Below, piece by piece: positions 35,161 through 46,095 of a stretch of 64,000 nucleotides of DNA. The notes below the pieces were generated by a model. It was not told the origin of the DNA and searched no databases. It was given only the letters and a program-made list of their open reading frames with translations. Made by a program: the position numbers and the translations under genes. Positions within the stretch are counted from its first letter, which is position 1; the number at the start of each line of letters is the position of its first letter. The stretch comes from Vibrio astriarenae. GTDB lineage: Bacteria; Pseudomonadota; Gammaproteobacteria; Enterobacterales; Vibrionaceae. The stretch lies in NCBI RefSeq assembly GCF_010587385.1, contig NZ_CP047475.1:2666001-2730000 (forward strand), in the 5' to 3' direction.

Positions 35161-36321
35161 TTACTTAGCGCGCTCTTCTAGCATCGCTACTGCTGGAAGT
35201 ACTTTACCTTCAACAAACTCAAGGAAAGCACCGCCGCCTGTTGAGATGTAAGATACGTCAGCTTTGATACCGAACTTGTCGATAGCCGCTAGCGTGTCAC
35301 CACCACCTGCTACAGAGAAGCCTGCAGACTCTGCGATTGCTTTAGAGATGCCTGCTGTACCTGCTTCGAAGTTCTTAAATTCGAATACGCCTACAGGGCC
35401 GTTCCAAAGGATAGTTTTCGCGTTACCGATGATTTCTGCTAGAGCAGCAGTTGAATCTGGACCTAGGTCGAAAATCATATCGTCGTCAGCAACTTCAGAA
35501 ACGTGCTTGATTTCAGCTTCAGCGTTCTCATCGAATGCTTTTGCACATGCAACGTCAGTTGCTACTGGGATAGAACACTCTTTCATTAGCTTCTGAGCTG
35601 TTTCAACTAGGTCTGCTTCGTATAGAGACTTACCTACGTTGTGGCCTTCAGCAGCGATGAACGTGTTAGCGATACCACCACCAACAACAAGTTGGTCCGC
35701 AACTTTAGATAGAGACTCAAGAACAGTCAGTTTCGTTGATACTTTAGAACCACCAACGATAGCCACTAGTGGGCGCTCTGGGTTGTCCATTGCTTTACCT
35801 AGTGCTTCAAGTTCCGCAGCAAGTAGAGGACCTGCACATGCTACTGGTGCGTTCATGCCAACACCGTGAGTAGACGCTTGAGCACGGTGAGCCGTACCGA
35901 ATGCATCCATTACGAATACGTCACATAGTGCAGCGTATGCTTTAGATAGCTCTTCTTCGTTCTTCTTCTCACCTTTGTTGAAGCGAACGTTTTCAAGAAC
36001 AACAAGCTCACCAGCGTTTAGCTCTAGACCGTTTAGGTAGTCTTTCGCTAGTTTAACGTCACAATCAAGAGCGTCATTTAGGTAGTTAACAACAGGTTGT
36101 AGAGAGAACTCTTCTGCGTACTCGCCTTCCGTTGGACGGCCTAGGTGAGAAGTCACCATTACTTTAGCGCCAGCTTCTAGACACATTTTGATCGTAGGAA
36201 GTGATGCAAGAATACGTGCATCTGAAGTTACTTTGCCATCTTTCACTGGAACGTTAAGGTCAGCACGGATGAATACGCGTTTACCTGCTAGATCCAGGTC
36301 AGTCATCTTGATTACAGACAT
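35161..36321 (-). CDS. pgk: Phosphoglycerate kinase
   Basis: Transfers phosphate between 1,3-bisphosphoglycerate and ADP. The 386-aa protein starts [11 protein letters not shown] at 36321 with GAGAGGAC upstream; five upstream in-frame residues lack support. Signatures are [47 protein letters not shown] and [13 protein letters not shown]. It sits in the conserved epd-pgk-fbaA cluster. Confidence 0.98.
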   Translation of the reverse strand: MSVIKMTDLDLAGKRVFIRADLNVPVKDGKVTSDARILASLPTIKMCLEAGAKVMVTSHLGRPTEGEYAEEFSLQPVVNYLNDALDCDVKLAKDYLNGLELNAGELVVLENVRFNKGEKKNEEELSKAYAALCDVFVMDAFGTAHRAQASTHGVGMNAPVACAGPLLAAELEALGKAMDNPERPLVAIVGGSKVSTKLTVLESLSKVADQLVVGGGIANTFIAAEGHNVGKSLYEADLVETAQKLMKECSIPVATDVACAKAFDENAEAEIKHVSEVADDDMIFDLGPDSTAALAEIIGNAKTILWNGPVGVFEFKNFEAGTAGISKAIAESAGFSVAGGGDTLAAIDKFGIKADVSYISTGGGAFLEFVEGKVLPAVAMLEERAK

Positions 36322-36459
36322 GGTTTGTCCTCTCAACTTAATAATTAATGTTTGTTAAGCCCGGCATCCGGCCGAGCTCGTTAATCCTTCAAACTAGTAA
36401 CAAATATGGAGACGTTATATTTATTTTCAAGTGAAAAATAAATATTTCTCTCGGTCCCC

Positions 36460-37494
36460 TTATTCGCTCTTGTCTGATGCTTGCATTGCCAGTGCTGTAT
36501 CCAGCATTCGGTTGGCAAAGCCCCATTCGTTATCGCACCAGACGAGCATCTTGACGAGATGCCCATTGCTCACTCTTGTTTGTGTTCCATCGACGATCGC
36601 ACTGTGGGGATCATGATTAAAATCGATGGAAACGAGCGGCGCTTCAGTATAGTCAACGATACCCCGTAATGTACACCGAGAGGCATTCACAATGGTTTGA
36701 TTTACGTCATTAACTTTCACATTTGTATTAATTGTGACACTTAAGTCCATCGCAGTTACATTTACTGTCGGTACACGAACAGAAATTGCCTCAAACTTGT
36801 TAGAAAATTTCGGAAAAATTCTTTCAATTCCTTTGTGCAATTTTGTGTCGACAGGAATGATGGACTGACTCGCTGAACGAGTACGACGTAGATCGGTGTG
36901 GTATGCATCAATGACCTGTTGGTCGTTCATTGACGAATGGATAGTGGTAATGGTGCCAGAATCGATGCCAAACGCATCATCAAGCGCTTGAATGATGGGC
37001 ACGATACAATTAGTGGTACACGAGCCGTTCGACACTACTTTATGTTCTGCACGCAGAGTATCTTGGTTGACACCATAGATAATGGTGTTGTCTAAATCTT
37101 GGCTGCCCGGGTGTGAAAATAAGACTTTCTCAGCACCCGCTTGGATGTGCTGTTGGCCATCCGCTTGTGAGCCGAATACACCCGTACAATCGAGTACGAT
37201 ATCGACACCCAAATCGCGCCATGGCAGCAGTTCAATCTCTGCTAGATGAAGAATGCGAATAGAGTCGTATTCACCAGACTCATGATGAACATAGATATGC
37301 TCTTGGTCGTTGGTGATTCGTTTATGGAAACGCCCATGACTGGTGTCGTATTGAAGGAGGTGCGCCATCGCATCCGGCTGTGCCAGTTCATTGACCGCCA
37401 CCACCTGAATTTGCTGGTGTTTACTGCTTTCGTAGACCGCACGCAATACATTACGTCCAATACGGCCAAATCCATTAATGGCAACTCTCAGCAT
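36460..37494 (-). CDS. epd: D-erythrose-4-phosphate dehydrogenase
   Basis: Oxidises erythrose-4-phosphate to 4-phosphoerythronate for pyridoxal-phosphate synthesis. It is a GAPDH paralogue of 344 aa starting [19 protein letters not shown] at 37494 (GGAA upstream); four residues before it are unlikely. The active-site Cys is in [13 protein letters not shown], and [16 protein letters not shown] ends the catalytic domain. Location next to pgk and fbaA, plus [21 protein letters not shown], favours Epd over GapA. Confidence 0.92.
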   Translation of the reverse strand: MLRVAINGFGRIGRNVLRAVYESSKHQQIQVVAVNELAQPDAMAHLLQYDTSHGRFHKRITNDQEHIYVHHESGEYDSIRILHLAEIELLPWRDLGVDIVLDCTGVFGSQADGQQHIQAGAEKVLFSHPGSQDLDNTIIYGVNQDTLRAEHKVVSNGSCTTNCIVPIIQALDDAFGIDSGTITTIHSSMNDQQVIDAYHTDLRRTRSASQSIIPVDTKLHKGIERIFPKFSNKFEAISVRVPTVNVTAMDLSVTINTNVKVNDVNQTIVNASRCTLRGIVDYTEAPLVSIDFNHDPHSAIVDGTQTRVSNGHLVKMLVWCDNEWGFANRMLDTALAMQASDKSE

Positions 37495-37655
37495 CGCCGA
37501 TTCCAATCACGTCATTTTTAGTGGGGCAAATATTAACTCATTCAGCAGTTATACCCAAGTAATGAGACCCAGTTCACTATACGAATCCGCTTTGTGATCT
37601 GGCTCATTTTTCAATGATGTGACCTGTGAGGCATTTTGTTGATGCACAATGCAAA

Positions 37656-37681
37656 CAAAAAGACCGAGCATTTGCTCGGCC
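37656..37681 (-). terminator. Terminator of rraB
   Basis: CCGAGC/GCTCGG stem with an ATTT loop. A T-rich run follows on the minus strand. Confidence 0.8.
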
Positions 37682-37699
37682 TTCACCAGACAATCCGAA

Positions 37700-38110
37700 T
37701 TACTCTTCGTCGTCTTCTTCTGGGTAGATAGCATCTTCACCCTCGTAGTACGTACCCCAACCGTCGTAGATGATGTCGTACTTCTCAGCAAGGTGAACCA
37801 GCTTTTCAACTTGAGCATCAATGGAATCAGCATCCAGTGCCGATTCCATTGTTGCATCACAGCAAAGCAGCTTGTTGCCATCTTCGTCTTCTGTCTCTTC
37901 TGCTTCTAGTACTTCAAAGCCCATTTTGAACGCTTCAACAACTGCTTTTTCTAGCTTGTCGAAGTCTTCTGCAAATAGGTGGTGCTCGATGTCGTACAGG
38001 GAGTCAGGATCGCTACCATCTTCAAGCAGTGCTTGAATGATATCGCGGGTCTCTTCTTTCTGAAATTCAATCAATTCTTCAACAGACATGTATTCATCTT
38101 CTTGAGACAT
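37700..38110 (-). CDS. rraB: Regulator of ribonuclease E activity B
   Basis: A 136-aa acidic protein that binds RNase E and changes which RNAs it degrades. From [25 protein letters not shown] it follows the RraB/YjgD family closely, and it ends in a run of Asp/Glu ([10 protein letters not shown]). I chose ATG 38110 with GGAG upstream over the 19-residue longer frame. It is a single gene with its own terminator. Confidence 0.93.
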   Translation of the reverse strand: MSQEDEYMSVEELIEFQKEETRDIIQALLEDGSDPDSLYDIEHHLFAEDFDKLEKAVVEAFKMGFEVLEAEETEDEDGNKLLCCDATMESALDADSIDAQVEKLVHLAEKYDIIYDGWGTYYEGEDAIYPEEDDEE

Positions 38111-38551
38111 ATTAAGGGACTCCAGGGTCGATAAGTGATGGTTTGAGATTTCGTGGAAATATGGCACGGATCCTTATTAAATGCCAGATCTTCGCGTATA
38201 AATCGCCTGCAAACGGCCAATTAACAACATTTAGATAACATTTATTGCGCGTGTGATGATTCAGTGTTTTGTGATAAGCCCACACAATATGAGAAGTGAC
38301 GAGAACTGCTTTAGTATGGCAAATGAACGCATAGGGCAGTAAATAGAGTGATTTCACTCGCATAAGCAGTCACATTATCTCGTTTGTAACAAATTAATCC
38401 AATCAACATTTTATATTGATATTGAAGATAAACTTAGATTGATAGACCGAAAACTAGTCATTTCACAGAGGTACCACGCTACTTTTGGACTTGCATCTTG
38501 ATAACAAGCTTGTCATAAATACGGGTTAGGATTAATTGGTAAGGATACAAA
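38111..38551. promoter_or_regulatory. Divergent region between rraB and arcA
   Basis: 441 bp with no convincing gene. It must hold both promoters. A weak arcA promoter, TTGCAT-N17-CATAAA, ends near 38518, and AAGGAT precedes the arcA ATG. I looked for ArgR and FNR/ANR boxes and saw no convincing one. Confidence 0.45.
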
Positions 38552-39769
38552 ATGAGTCAGCTGTACGTTGGGTCCGAGGTTGGACAGTTAAGAAGAGTAC
38601 TACTCAATCGGCCAGAGCGCGCCCTCACCCACCTCACGCCATCGAACTGTCACGAGTTACTGTTCGATGATGTGTTAGCGGTGGAGGCGGCAGGTGAAGA
38701 GCACGATGTGTTTGCAAACACATTGCGTAATCAAGATGTGGAAGTATTGCTGCTGCATGACCTTCTCGAAGAGACACTGGCGGTTCCCGAAGCGAAGCAG
38801 TGGCTGCTAGACACACAAATCTCTGATTTCCGTTATGGGCCGACGTTCGCCAACGATCTTCGTAATTACTTAGCTTCAATGGATGAGCATCACTTAGCGA
38901 CGGTTCTGCTGGGTGGCCTTGCCTACTCCGAACTCAAGCTAAAGTCAGACTCGATGCTACCAAAAATGCATCGCCCGCTGGATTTTGTGATTGAGCCACT
39001 ACCCAACCACCTGTTCACACGAGACACCTCTTGCTGGATTTATGGCGGTGTGTCACTCAACCCAATGATGAAACCTGCGCGCCAGCGTGAAACCAACCAT
39101 TTACGCGCCATCTATCGCTGGCACCCCGTGTTCGCCGGACAAGACTTTGTGAAGTACTTTGGTAATGAAGATCTTCATTATGACAATGCCAATATTGAGG
39201 GCGGCGATGTTCTGGTGATTGGTAAAGGCGCTGTGTTAATTGGCATGTCGGAGCGCACCACTCCTCAAGGTGTTGAAAACTTAGCAGCTAAGTTGTTTGC
39301 TAATGGACAAGCGACACAGGTGATCGCCATTGAGCTACCGAAGCATCGCTCGTGTATGCACCTTGATACCGTCATGACCCATATGGATATCGACACCTTC
39401 TCCATGTACCCAGAGATCATGCGCAATGATCTTCCTACATGGCGTATTTCACCGAAAAATGGCTCAGTCAAAGTCGAACAAGTACCTAACTTCATCCACG
39501 CTATCGAACTGGCTCTGGGTCTCGATTATCTAAAAATCATCACCACGGGCGGTGATAGCTATGAGGCAGAACGTGAACAGTGGAACGATGCGAATAACGT
39601 GTTAACCGTAAAGCCTGGCGTTGTGATTGGCTATGAGCGTAATGTCTATACCAATGAGAAATATGACAAAGCAGGGATTACCGTATTGCCTATCCCAGGT
39701 AATGAGCTTGGTCGCGGTCGCGGAGGCGCGCGTTGTATGAGCTGTCCTATTGAGCGCGATGGGCTTTGA
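38552..39769 (+). CDS. arcA: Arginine deiminase
   Basis: Hydrolyses arginine to citrulline and ammonia. The 405-aa protein has the family length. Guanidino-group motifs are present: [41 protein letters not shown] with the catalytic His, and the nucleophile Cys near the end in [13 protein letters not shown]. No arcB, arcC or arcD follows, so ATP-yielding arginine fermentation would need genes elsewhere. Ammonia release may instead serve acid tolerance. This arcA is unrelated to the response-regulator gene of the same name. Confidence 0.95.
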   Translation: MSQLYVGSEVGQLRRVLLNRPERALTHLTPSNCHELLFDDVLAVEAAGEEHDVFANTLRNQDVEVLLLHDLLEETLAVPEAKQWLLDTQISDFRYGPTFANDLRNYLASMDEHHLATVLLGGLAYSELKLKSDSMLPKMHRPLDFVIEPLPNHLFTRDTSCWIYGGVSLNPMMKPARQRETNHLRAIYRWHPVFAGQDFVKYFGNEDLHYDNANIEGGDVLVIGKGAVLIGMSERTTPQGVENLAAKLFANGQATQVIAIELPKHRSCMHLDTVMTHMDIDTFSMYPEIMRNDLPTWRISPKNGSVKVEQVPNFIHAIELALGLDYLKIITTGGDSYEAEREQWNDANNVLTVKPGVVIGYERNVYTNEKYDKAGITVLPIPGNELGRGRGGARCMSCPIERDGL

Positions 39770-39836
39770 AAGCAAAAGGATCATAGGTGACCCAAAGCGC
39801 TCAGAGCAGCTTTGGGTTACCCATGTTCCAAAAACT

Positions 39837-39863
39837 AGAAAAGCAGCTCAAGGCTGCTTTTCT
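39837..39863. terminator. Bidirectional terminator between arcA and tldD
   Basis: AGAAAAGCAGC, 5-nt loop, GCTGCTTTTCT, flanked by A and T runs. Confidence 0.85.
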
Positions 39864-39891
39864 TATATCCAAAATAGGTAAAGAGTCGTGG

Positions 39892-41337
39892 TTACTCGGT
39901 ACCACCCACTGTGATGGCATCTAGCTTGAGCGTAGGCTGACCTACTCCCACAGGCACGCTTTGCCCAGCCTTACCACAGACACCTACACCGCGGTCGATA
40001 TCAAGATCATTACCCACCATAGAAACCTGCTGCATTGCTTCAATGCCTGAGCCTATGAGTGTCGCCCCTTTCACCGGGCGAGTGATCTTGCCGTCTTCGA
40101 TTAAGTAAGCTTCTGATGTCGAGAACACAAATTTGCCAGAGGTGATGTCCACCTGACCGCCACCAAAGTTTGGCGCGTAAAGCCCTTTCTTCACCGTTGA
40201 GATGATCTCTTCTGGCGTATGTTCACCAGGAAGCATGTAAGTATTCGTCATGCGTGGCATCGGCAGGTGTGCGTAAGATTCACGACGTGCGTTACCTGTT
40301 GGGTTAACCCCCATCAAACGCGCATTAAGCTTATCCTGCATATAGCCTTTCAACACACCGTTCTCAATCAAGGTGTTGTACTGACCATTCACACCCTCAT
40401 CATCAACGTTGAGTGAACCACGGCGATCCATCATGGTGCCATCATCCACAATCGTACATAGGCTCGAAGTGACTTGATCGCCGACTTTACCACTGAACAC
40501 AGATGACTCTTTACGGTTAAAATCACCCTCAAGGCCATGACCCACCGCTTCATGTAATAGTACGCCGGGCCAACCAGAGCCCAAAACAACAGGCATCGTG
40601 CCCGCTGGCGCTGCGTCCGCTTCAAGGTTGATCATCGCTTGACGAATCGCCTCATCGGCAAAGTGGTAAGCGCGCTGCTGTCCTTCCATATCATCTAGGA
40701 AGAAATCGTAGCCAACACGGCCACCACCACCAGCACTACCACGCTCACGACGATCACCACGCTGCGCTAACACACTGATAGACAAGCGAACCAATGGGCG
40801 AATATCGCCGGCAAACGTGCCGTCGGTTGCGGCGACGAGCATCTGCTCATGCACGCCACTTAGGCTAACCGAAACTTCTTGGATCAGCGGCTCTTTGGTG
40901 CGAATGTAAGCATCAAGCTCTTTCAGTAGCTTCGTTTTTTGCTCTTTCTGCCATGAATCGAGTGGATTCACCGCTTGATAGAAGGCTTGGTTATCGGTGC
41001 GATTGAAGGCCTTCACTTTGCCGTTTTGACCTTGCTGGGCAATTCCACGCGCAGCAACAGCACTCTGTTTGAGGCTGTCTAATTGAATTTGATCAGAGTA
41101 GGCAAAACCGGTCTTTTCACCCGTGATAGCGCGAACACCAACACCTCGGTCGATGTTAAATGAGCCATCTTTGATGATGCTGTCTTCAAGCACAAGAGAC
41201 TCATGCCAACTCGACTGGAAGTAGATATCAGCATAGTCAATCAGACGAGTTGCGATACTTGAAAGGGTATCGGCAATATCTTGTTCAGTTAATCCTGCTG
41301 GGGCGAGAAGCGCCTCTTCAATGCGGTCTATGCTCAT
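39892..41337 (-). CDS. tldD: Metalloprotease TldD
   Basis: TldD forms a heterodimeric zinc protease with TldE/PmbA and degrades unfolded or modified peptides, including microcin B17 and CcdA. It is 481 aa, as in E. coli. The zinc motif is HEAVGH in [16 protein letters not shown], and the C-terminal barrel carries [25 protein letters not shown]. It is the last gene of the mreBCD-maf-rng-yhdP cluster on the minus strand. Confidence 0.96.
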   Translation of the reverse strand: MSIDRIEEALLAPAGLTEQDIADTLSSIATRLIDYADIYFQSSWHESLVLEDSIIKDGSFNIDRGVGVRAITGEKTGFAYSDQIQLDSLKQSAVAARGIAQQGQNGKVKAFNRTDNQAFYQAVNPLDSWQKEQKTKLLKELDAYIRTKEPLIQEVSVSLSGVHEQMLVAATDGTFAGDIRPLVRLSISVLAQRGDRRERGSAGGGGRVGYDFFLDDMEGQQRAYHFADEAIRQAMINLEADAAPAGTMPVVLGSGWPGVLLHEAVGHGLEGDFNRKESSVFSGKVGDQVTSSLCTIVDDGTMMDRRGSLNVDDEGVNGQYNTLIENGVLKGYMQDKLNARLMGVNPTGNARRESYAHLPMPRMTNTYMLPGEHTPEEIISTVKKGLYAPNFGGGQVDITSGKFVFSTSEAYLIEDGKITRPVKGATLIGSGIEAMQQVSMVGNDLDIDRGVGVCGKAGQSVPVGVGQPTLKLDAITVGGTE

Positions 41338-41377
41338 AAATTGCTCTTTTTATAAATACCTAATGTTCTCGCTCGGA

Positions 41378-42193
41378 TTACACCAAACGATTTTGAAATC
41401 TTGAATGTTGCGTCACTGGCATATTTTGCCTCAGCTCATTCACCACGGAAAGATCGATATCAGCGACACCATTTTGCGCCCTCTGACCTAACTCAAGCAG
41501 AACGTCACCCCATGGACTAATGATCATCGAGTGCCCCCAGGTTTCTCTACCACACGGGTGAACGCCCGTTTGATTGACGGCAACCACAAACGCTTGGTTT
41601 TCTATTGCTCGAGCCATTAGCAGCGAGCGCCAGTGGGCCTGTCCAGTAACAGCGGTGAATGCTGCCGGCACTAATAGGATATTTGCTCCGAGACGAATGA
41701 GCTCGGAATACAATTGAGGGAAACGAAGGTCGTAGCAAATAGACAAACCGAGGTGACCAAAAGGTGTCTCGATCGTCTCTATTTTACTGCCAGGGGTGAA
41801 GGTTTCTGACTCTCGATAGCTGCGGTGCGCATCGTTAACATCGACATCAAACATATGCAGCTTATCATAATGCGTCACCAGCAAACCCTGCTCATTGAAT
41901 ACCAACGTTGTGGTTGAAACCCCTTGGCTACGCTTAATGGGCATGCTACCGATGATCAGCCACACACCCGCCTCTTTAGCCAGAAGCCCAAGTTCGAGTT
42001 GCAGCGGCCCCATACCTAGATGTTCCGCTGCTTGGTGGTAATCTTCTTTGCGACCAAAAACCAGAGCATTCTCTGGGGTGATGACCCATTTCACTCCTTG
42101 TTTGGCCAAGTGAAAAACCTGTTCTTTAATATAACCAAGGTTCTTCTCTGGGCTTGGCCCTGATGTCATCTGAATGATACCGACACGATCCAT
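41378..42193 (-). CDS. Nitrilase-superfamily amidase (deaminated-glutathione-amidase-like)
   Basis: A 271-aa carbon-nitrogen hydrolase with the Glu-Lys-Cys triad: Glu in WVITPENALVFG, Lys in YDKLHMFDV and Cys in LGLSICYDLRFPQL. The overall pattern resembles Nit1/Nit2 enzymes, which hydrolyse deaminated glutathione, but the true substrate is not shown. It lies 12 bp from yhdP and is co-transcribed with it; the same gene order is common in Vibrio and Shewanella. Confidence 0.88.
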   Translation of the reverse strand: MDRVGIIQMTSGPSPEKNLGYIKEQVFHLAKQGVKWVITPENALVFGRKEDYHQAAEHLGMGPLQLELGLLAKEAGVWLIIGSMPIKRSQGVSTTTLVFNEQGLLVTHYDKLHMFDVDVNDAHRSYRESETFTPGSKIETIETPFGHLGLSICYDLRFPQLYSELIRLGANILLVPAAFTAVTGQAHWRSLLMARAIENQAFVVAVNQTGVHPCGRETWGHSMIISPWGDVLLELGQRAQNGVADIDLSVVNELRQNMPVTQHSRFQNRLV

Positions 42194-42205
42194 GTCTACC
42201 TATCC

Positions 42206-45200
42206 TTATTTGTCTGCTTCTGCTCTTAACTCTTCAGGAAGCGCAAACTCACCTTGGCTACGAGAAATTTCCTGTACGATTGGCGAATCGAATGGCCCCT
42301 TCACCTCATAATTAACCTGAGTAAAGACCTCAACAATTGGAGAGACCACCGTGGTAATAGCCAGCACATAAAGAGCAGTTTGAGGCGTTACTGCAAACGC
42401 AGTTAATACCGGAATACCCGACGTAATGTCCGGAGTAAAGTTCACTTCCGCATCCACTGTTTGATCATTCAAATTGGCGATGCCTTTGATTCGCATCTCA
42501 CCCGCGATTGCATCCATCTTAATATCATTGGTCAGGAAGATGCCATTACGGAATTGACCATTACCGGTAATCGAGTTAAACGCCATGCCTCGGTCAAACA
42601 CATCAGTAAAGTCGAGCTGCATCTTACGAATAATCGAATCCAGACTGAACATCCCGAGTAAGCGAGCGGCGCCGCTGACGTCTGAGATAATCCCTTTGCC
42701 GAGTTTGATTCTTGCGTCTCCTTGCAACGTGTCGACTTTCATTGACCAAGGAGCACCATCCCAACGCGTTTGTCCTTGGAGCTCAAACGGCGCTTGCTGA
42801 ATACCCGAGCTAATACCAAAGCGCTCCATCACATCGCTGTTGTTGTCGCCTTTAATATCTACTTTCAGCTTTGTATAGCTTTGATCTTGCGTCAATGTCC
42901 ATTGTGAGGAAATATCAATTTGGTTGCTGCCGCTCTCGATTTTTATCGACTTCCAATCGAGCGTATCCCCTTCTCTATGTAGGTCTACGTTCACTTTACC
43001 CAGCTTGTAACCCTGCATCCAAAAATCATCAATGGTGAGGTCAATGTTTGGCATCGCCTGGTGGAGCTGGCGATCAGCATCAGATATTAAAGGCTGATCC
43101 GCATCCATACTCTCAATCAAGGTCGGCTCATCAGCTAGCGCTTCATCCAGACCCGGTACATAAATATTAAGATGCTCAAGTGACACTGAAAGATCAGTTC
43201 CATTCTCAAATTTCGCTCGTCCTTTGGCTTGTTGGCTATCTAATGTGACCGTCCAATCACTGCCTTTCTTGCGTGCGCCAAAGTTAACGTCATGCCAATC
43301 CATTTTGGCAAACGTCAGTGTTTTTACATCAAGATCGATACGTTGGGGTACCGGCACTGCTGGGGTATTGAGTTCATCTATCACTACCTTAACCTGTGGC
43401 GTCGCTTCTTGCTCTGAGATACTCATCCACTCATCTAAGTTAAAGCGCGGAGAGCGAACTTGTGCAGTATGGCCTGCGATCGGGCTGATCTTGAAACTGC
43501 CGTTGCCAACCACGAGATGAGTCGCATTGAGCACCGGACGATCCGGGCGTATATCAATCTCGGCTTGATACTTAGCACGCGGCAACTCAAGGCGAGCAGA
43601 CACCATCTGCTGATTACCCGAGGCTTGCAGTTTTACTGAGCCAGCCTGATTCTTGGGTTTATCCAATGGGTATGGGTAAGTGCTTGCTAACTGCTTGAGA
43701 TTTGCTTCACCATCAATTTGATAAGTAAAGCCGACATCATTGAGCTGAATGTCGATCCCCATATGCCAAGGCACATTCCCGGATAATGGGTCAAGCCAGC
43801 GTGCGCCGATGTAAGGCAGCAGAGGATCCACTTCCCAATCACCTATCACATCAATATCAACCGCATATCCACGCCCGGCATTTTCACCAACAAAATCAAT
43901 TGAGACTGGCTGTTTGAGTAACTGAGCCTCTAAGCCCGCCGACGTCACCACATCGTTATCAAACTCAATAGAGCCACTCACCGACTCCAGGATCATCGGT
44001 GGCGCATCAATAGTGACATGGTTGTCTTTTAGCTCTGCCTTACCCCAAGCGCGCGCTTCTCCATCATCACTAAATGGAATATTCAGCTGAAAACTCGCTT
44101 CGACATCACCTTGGACATCGATAGCGGTTAAAGCCGCACCAACAGAGTCCACCAGCGGAGAAGCCGTCATATAATCACGAACGGCTGGACCAGGGCCGGA
44201 AGCCTGAGCTTCAATTTCAATATGTCCATCACCACTCAATGACGGAATACGGCCAGTTACGCGTGATGCCTTAAGATCCATCAGCGTTGCTGAGCGCGAG
44301 TCCAGGTACATCGACTCGTTTTCAAACAGCAAGTCGAGTTGCAGGTCAGTCAGCAAAGGCCATGATGTTTCAAAGCTGTACTTGGCATCTTCAAGTCCAA
44401 CCCAGGCTTGGAAAATGCCATTATTCTGCTGATATGGGAAATCACCTAACTCGCCGTACCACAGTAGCTTGGCCGTTTCGACTCGACCGCCTTGAATAGA
44501 AGTGGAGAGGTAATCAGTCAGCCCTTGCCCTAAAGCTAGTGTTGGCAGATAGCGCCATGTTTGGCCAGCATTAAACAAGTCAGCTTCAGCGTAGAAGGAC
44601 AAGAATGGACTTTGGTCTTGAGGAAAGTCTAATCGGAATGCCCCCAAAACTTGAATGTCTGGCGTCGCCGCCGTCACTTTATCTGACCAAAGTGACCAGC
44701 CACTATCGTCTCGCTGCCAAACAATATCAGTATGAGCTTGACGCACATTGAGCGGCGCCTGGAACACATCACCGTACGGCAATACATCATCAAACAACGA
44801 GAGCGTCGCCTTGGCTTGGTATGCATCACCCGATACCGCGATATTGGCCTTATTAACCCCCGGCAACAATCCCCACTGCGTAATTCCGACGTTAAACAGG
44901 TCCGCCGAGTAAGCCAGAGTATCAATGCCTTCACTCATCGAAATACGGAGGTCTTCTACTTGCCCCTTAGGTGCAAGCTGAGATAAGAACTCAGAGGTGC
45001 TTTCAGAATCAGGTAGCAGTTTAGTCAGTGGAGCCACTGCGGAAATATCCAGCTCCGAGATATTCAAACGCCAGCCTTGATTAGTAATATCAAACGCTAA
45101 GTCTAGCTCAGGCCACTCTGTATCATCAGTGCGAATATTCAATGAGTGACCACTTACTTTTAAACCGTTCTCCAGCGGAAAGAGTTTAAATATGCCCGAC

Positions 45201-46087
45201 TCAACTAACAGCTCATGTTGCTCACCTTCAATCCAGGTTAAGTCTGAAGGCATCAGTTCTAAGTAAGCATCGACAGGCTTGCTATTTGATAGAGTAAGCC
45301 AAGTTGCGAAGCTCAGCTGACCACTTTGAATCCCCGTCTCCGCTTGCAGATACTCCGTTAGCCATGGGCCAATCGACATCGAATCCGCTTGGACATAAAA
45401 CTCGCCTGAGACATCTCGAAGAGAGCCATGATCATAAAAATCCGCACTGACTTTAAGCTCACTGAGATAAGCATCGGCGATACTGACGACACCCTCACCA
45501 CGGTGACGCTTGCCTTCGTTGTTCCAACGCAGCTTGTTTATCTCTAACTCACGAAACTCTCCGTCAATCGCGACATAAGCGACTTTGGAATCATAAAGTG
45601 AGAAGTCATCAAGCTGGCGTAAAAATAGCTGCTCGACTTGGCTTAACGCTCCACTGTTGCTCTTGCTCGCACTCTGGTCTTCCCCTTTATCTGCACGACC
45701 AAACAGATCGATTGACTGCAGATCTAAGTGAAGGCCATGTACATTAAGCTCAGCAATTATTGGTTTTAGCGCTAAAACTGACTGAATAAGGTCAAACTCA
45801 ATATCTAAACGCTCAGCCGACATATGAATATTTGAAGCAGCGGGTAAATCAACGCTGATGCTTTGCAAAGAGATAGAGGGGTGGGTGTTAAGCCAATAGC
45901 CACGGACGTCTTCAATTTCGAGGTCGAGACCCGTGTATTGATTTACAAACTGATGGATTTCAGTTTGGAAATGATTGAGTTTAGGTAAAGTGACACGCAG
46001 CGCAGTAACAGCAATGGCTAATATTACCATTGCTGAAACCAACAACCACAAAATGCAGTGCCAAAGGCGTGTCATGGATTTACTCAC
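42206..46087 (-). CDS. yhdP: AsmA-like envelope lipid-transport protein YhdP
   Basis: A 1293-aa inner-membrane-anchored bridge protein. One TM helix lies near the N-terminus (about 10-30: CILWLLVSAMVILAIAVTAL), followed by a long beta-rich periplasmic DUF3971/AsmA-like region. In E. coli YhdP, TamB and YdbH together move phospholipids to the outer membrane. The C-terminal end (ALYVLAITTVVSPIVEVFTQVNYEVKGPFDSPIV) is conserved. It is within the mre-rng cluster. Confidence 0.95.
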   Translation of the reverse strand: MSKSMTRLWHCILWLLVSAMVILAIAVTALRVTLPKLNHFQTEIHQFVNQYTGLDLEIEDVRGYWLNTHPSISLQSISVDLPAASNIHMSAERLDIEFDLIQSVLALKPIIAELNVHGLHLDLQSIDLFGRADKGEDQSASKSNSGALSQVEQLFLRQLDDFSLYDSKVAYVAIDGEFRELEINKLRWNNEGKRHRGEGVVSIADAYLSELKVSADFYDHGSLRDVSGEFYVQADSMSIGPWLTEYLQAETGIQSGQLSFATWLTLSNSKPVDAYLELMPSDLTWIEGEQHELLVESGIFKLFPLENGLKVSGHSLNIRTDDTEWPELDLAFDITNQGWRLNISELDISAVAPLTKLLPDSESTSEFLSQLAPKGQVEDLRISMSEGIDTLAYSADLFNVGITQWGLLPGVNKANIAVSGDAYQAKATLSLFDDVLPYGDVFQAPLNVRQAHTDIVWQRDDSGWSLWSDKVTAATPDIQVLGAFRLDFPQDQSPFLSFYAEADLFNAGQTWRYLPTLALGQGLTDYLSTSIQGGRVETAKLLWYGELGDFPYQQNNGIFQAWVGLEDAKYSFETSWPLLTDLQLDLLFENESMYLDSRSATLMDLKASRVTGRIPSLSGDGHIEIEAQASGPGPAVRDYMTASPLVDSVGAALTAIDVQGDVEASFQLNIPFSDDGEARAWGKAELKDNHVTIDAPPMILESVSGSIEFDNDVVTSAGLEAQLLKQPVSIDFVGENAGRGYAVDIDVIGDWEVDPLLPYIGARWLDPLSGNVPWHMGIDIQLNDVGFTYQIDGEANLKQLASTYPYPLDKPKNQAGSVKLQASGNQQMVSARLELPRAKYQAEIDIRPDRPVLNATHLVVGNGSFKISPIAGHTAQVRSPRFNLDEWMSISEQEATPQVKVVIDELNTPAVPVPQRIDLDVKTLTFAKMDWHDVNFGARKKGSDWTVTLDSQQAKGRAKFENGTDLSVSLEHLNIYVPGLDEALADEPTLIESMDADQPLISDADRQLHQAMPNIDLTIDDFWMQGYKLGKVNVDLHREGDTLDWKSIKIESGSNQIDISSQWTLTQDQSYTKLKVDIKGDNNSDVMERFGISSGIQQAPFELQGQTRWDGAPWSMKVDTLQGDARIKLGKGIISDVSGAARLLGMFSLDSIIRKMQLDFTDVFDRGMAFNSITGNGQFRNGIFLTNDIKMDAIAGEMRIKGIANLNDQTVDAEVNFTPDITSGIPVLTAFAVTPQTALYVLAITTVVSPIVEVFTQVNYEVKGPFDSPIVQEISRSQGEFALPEELRAEADK

Positions 46088-46095
46088 TCGAGATC

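Noticed and set aside
38111..38363. Leftward 83-aa ORF upstream of rraB
   Set aside because: No ribosome site, no motif, and it runs through the rraB promoter and leader region.
38380..38470. FNR/ANR box upstream of arginine deiminase
   Set aside because: TTGAT occurs, but no ATCAA partner is found at the required 4-bp spacing.
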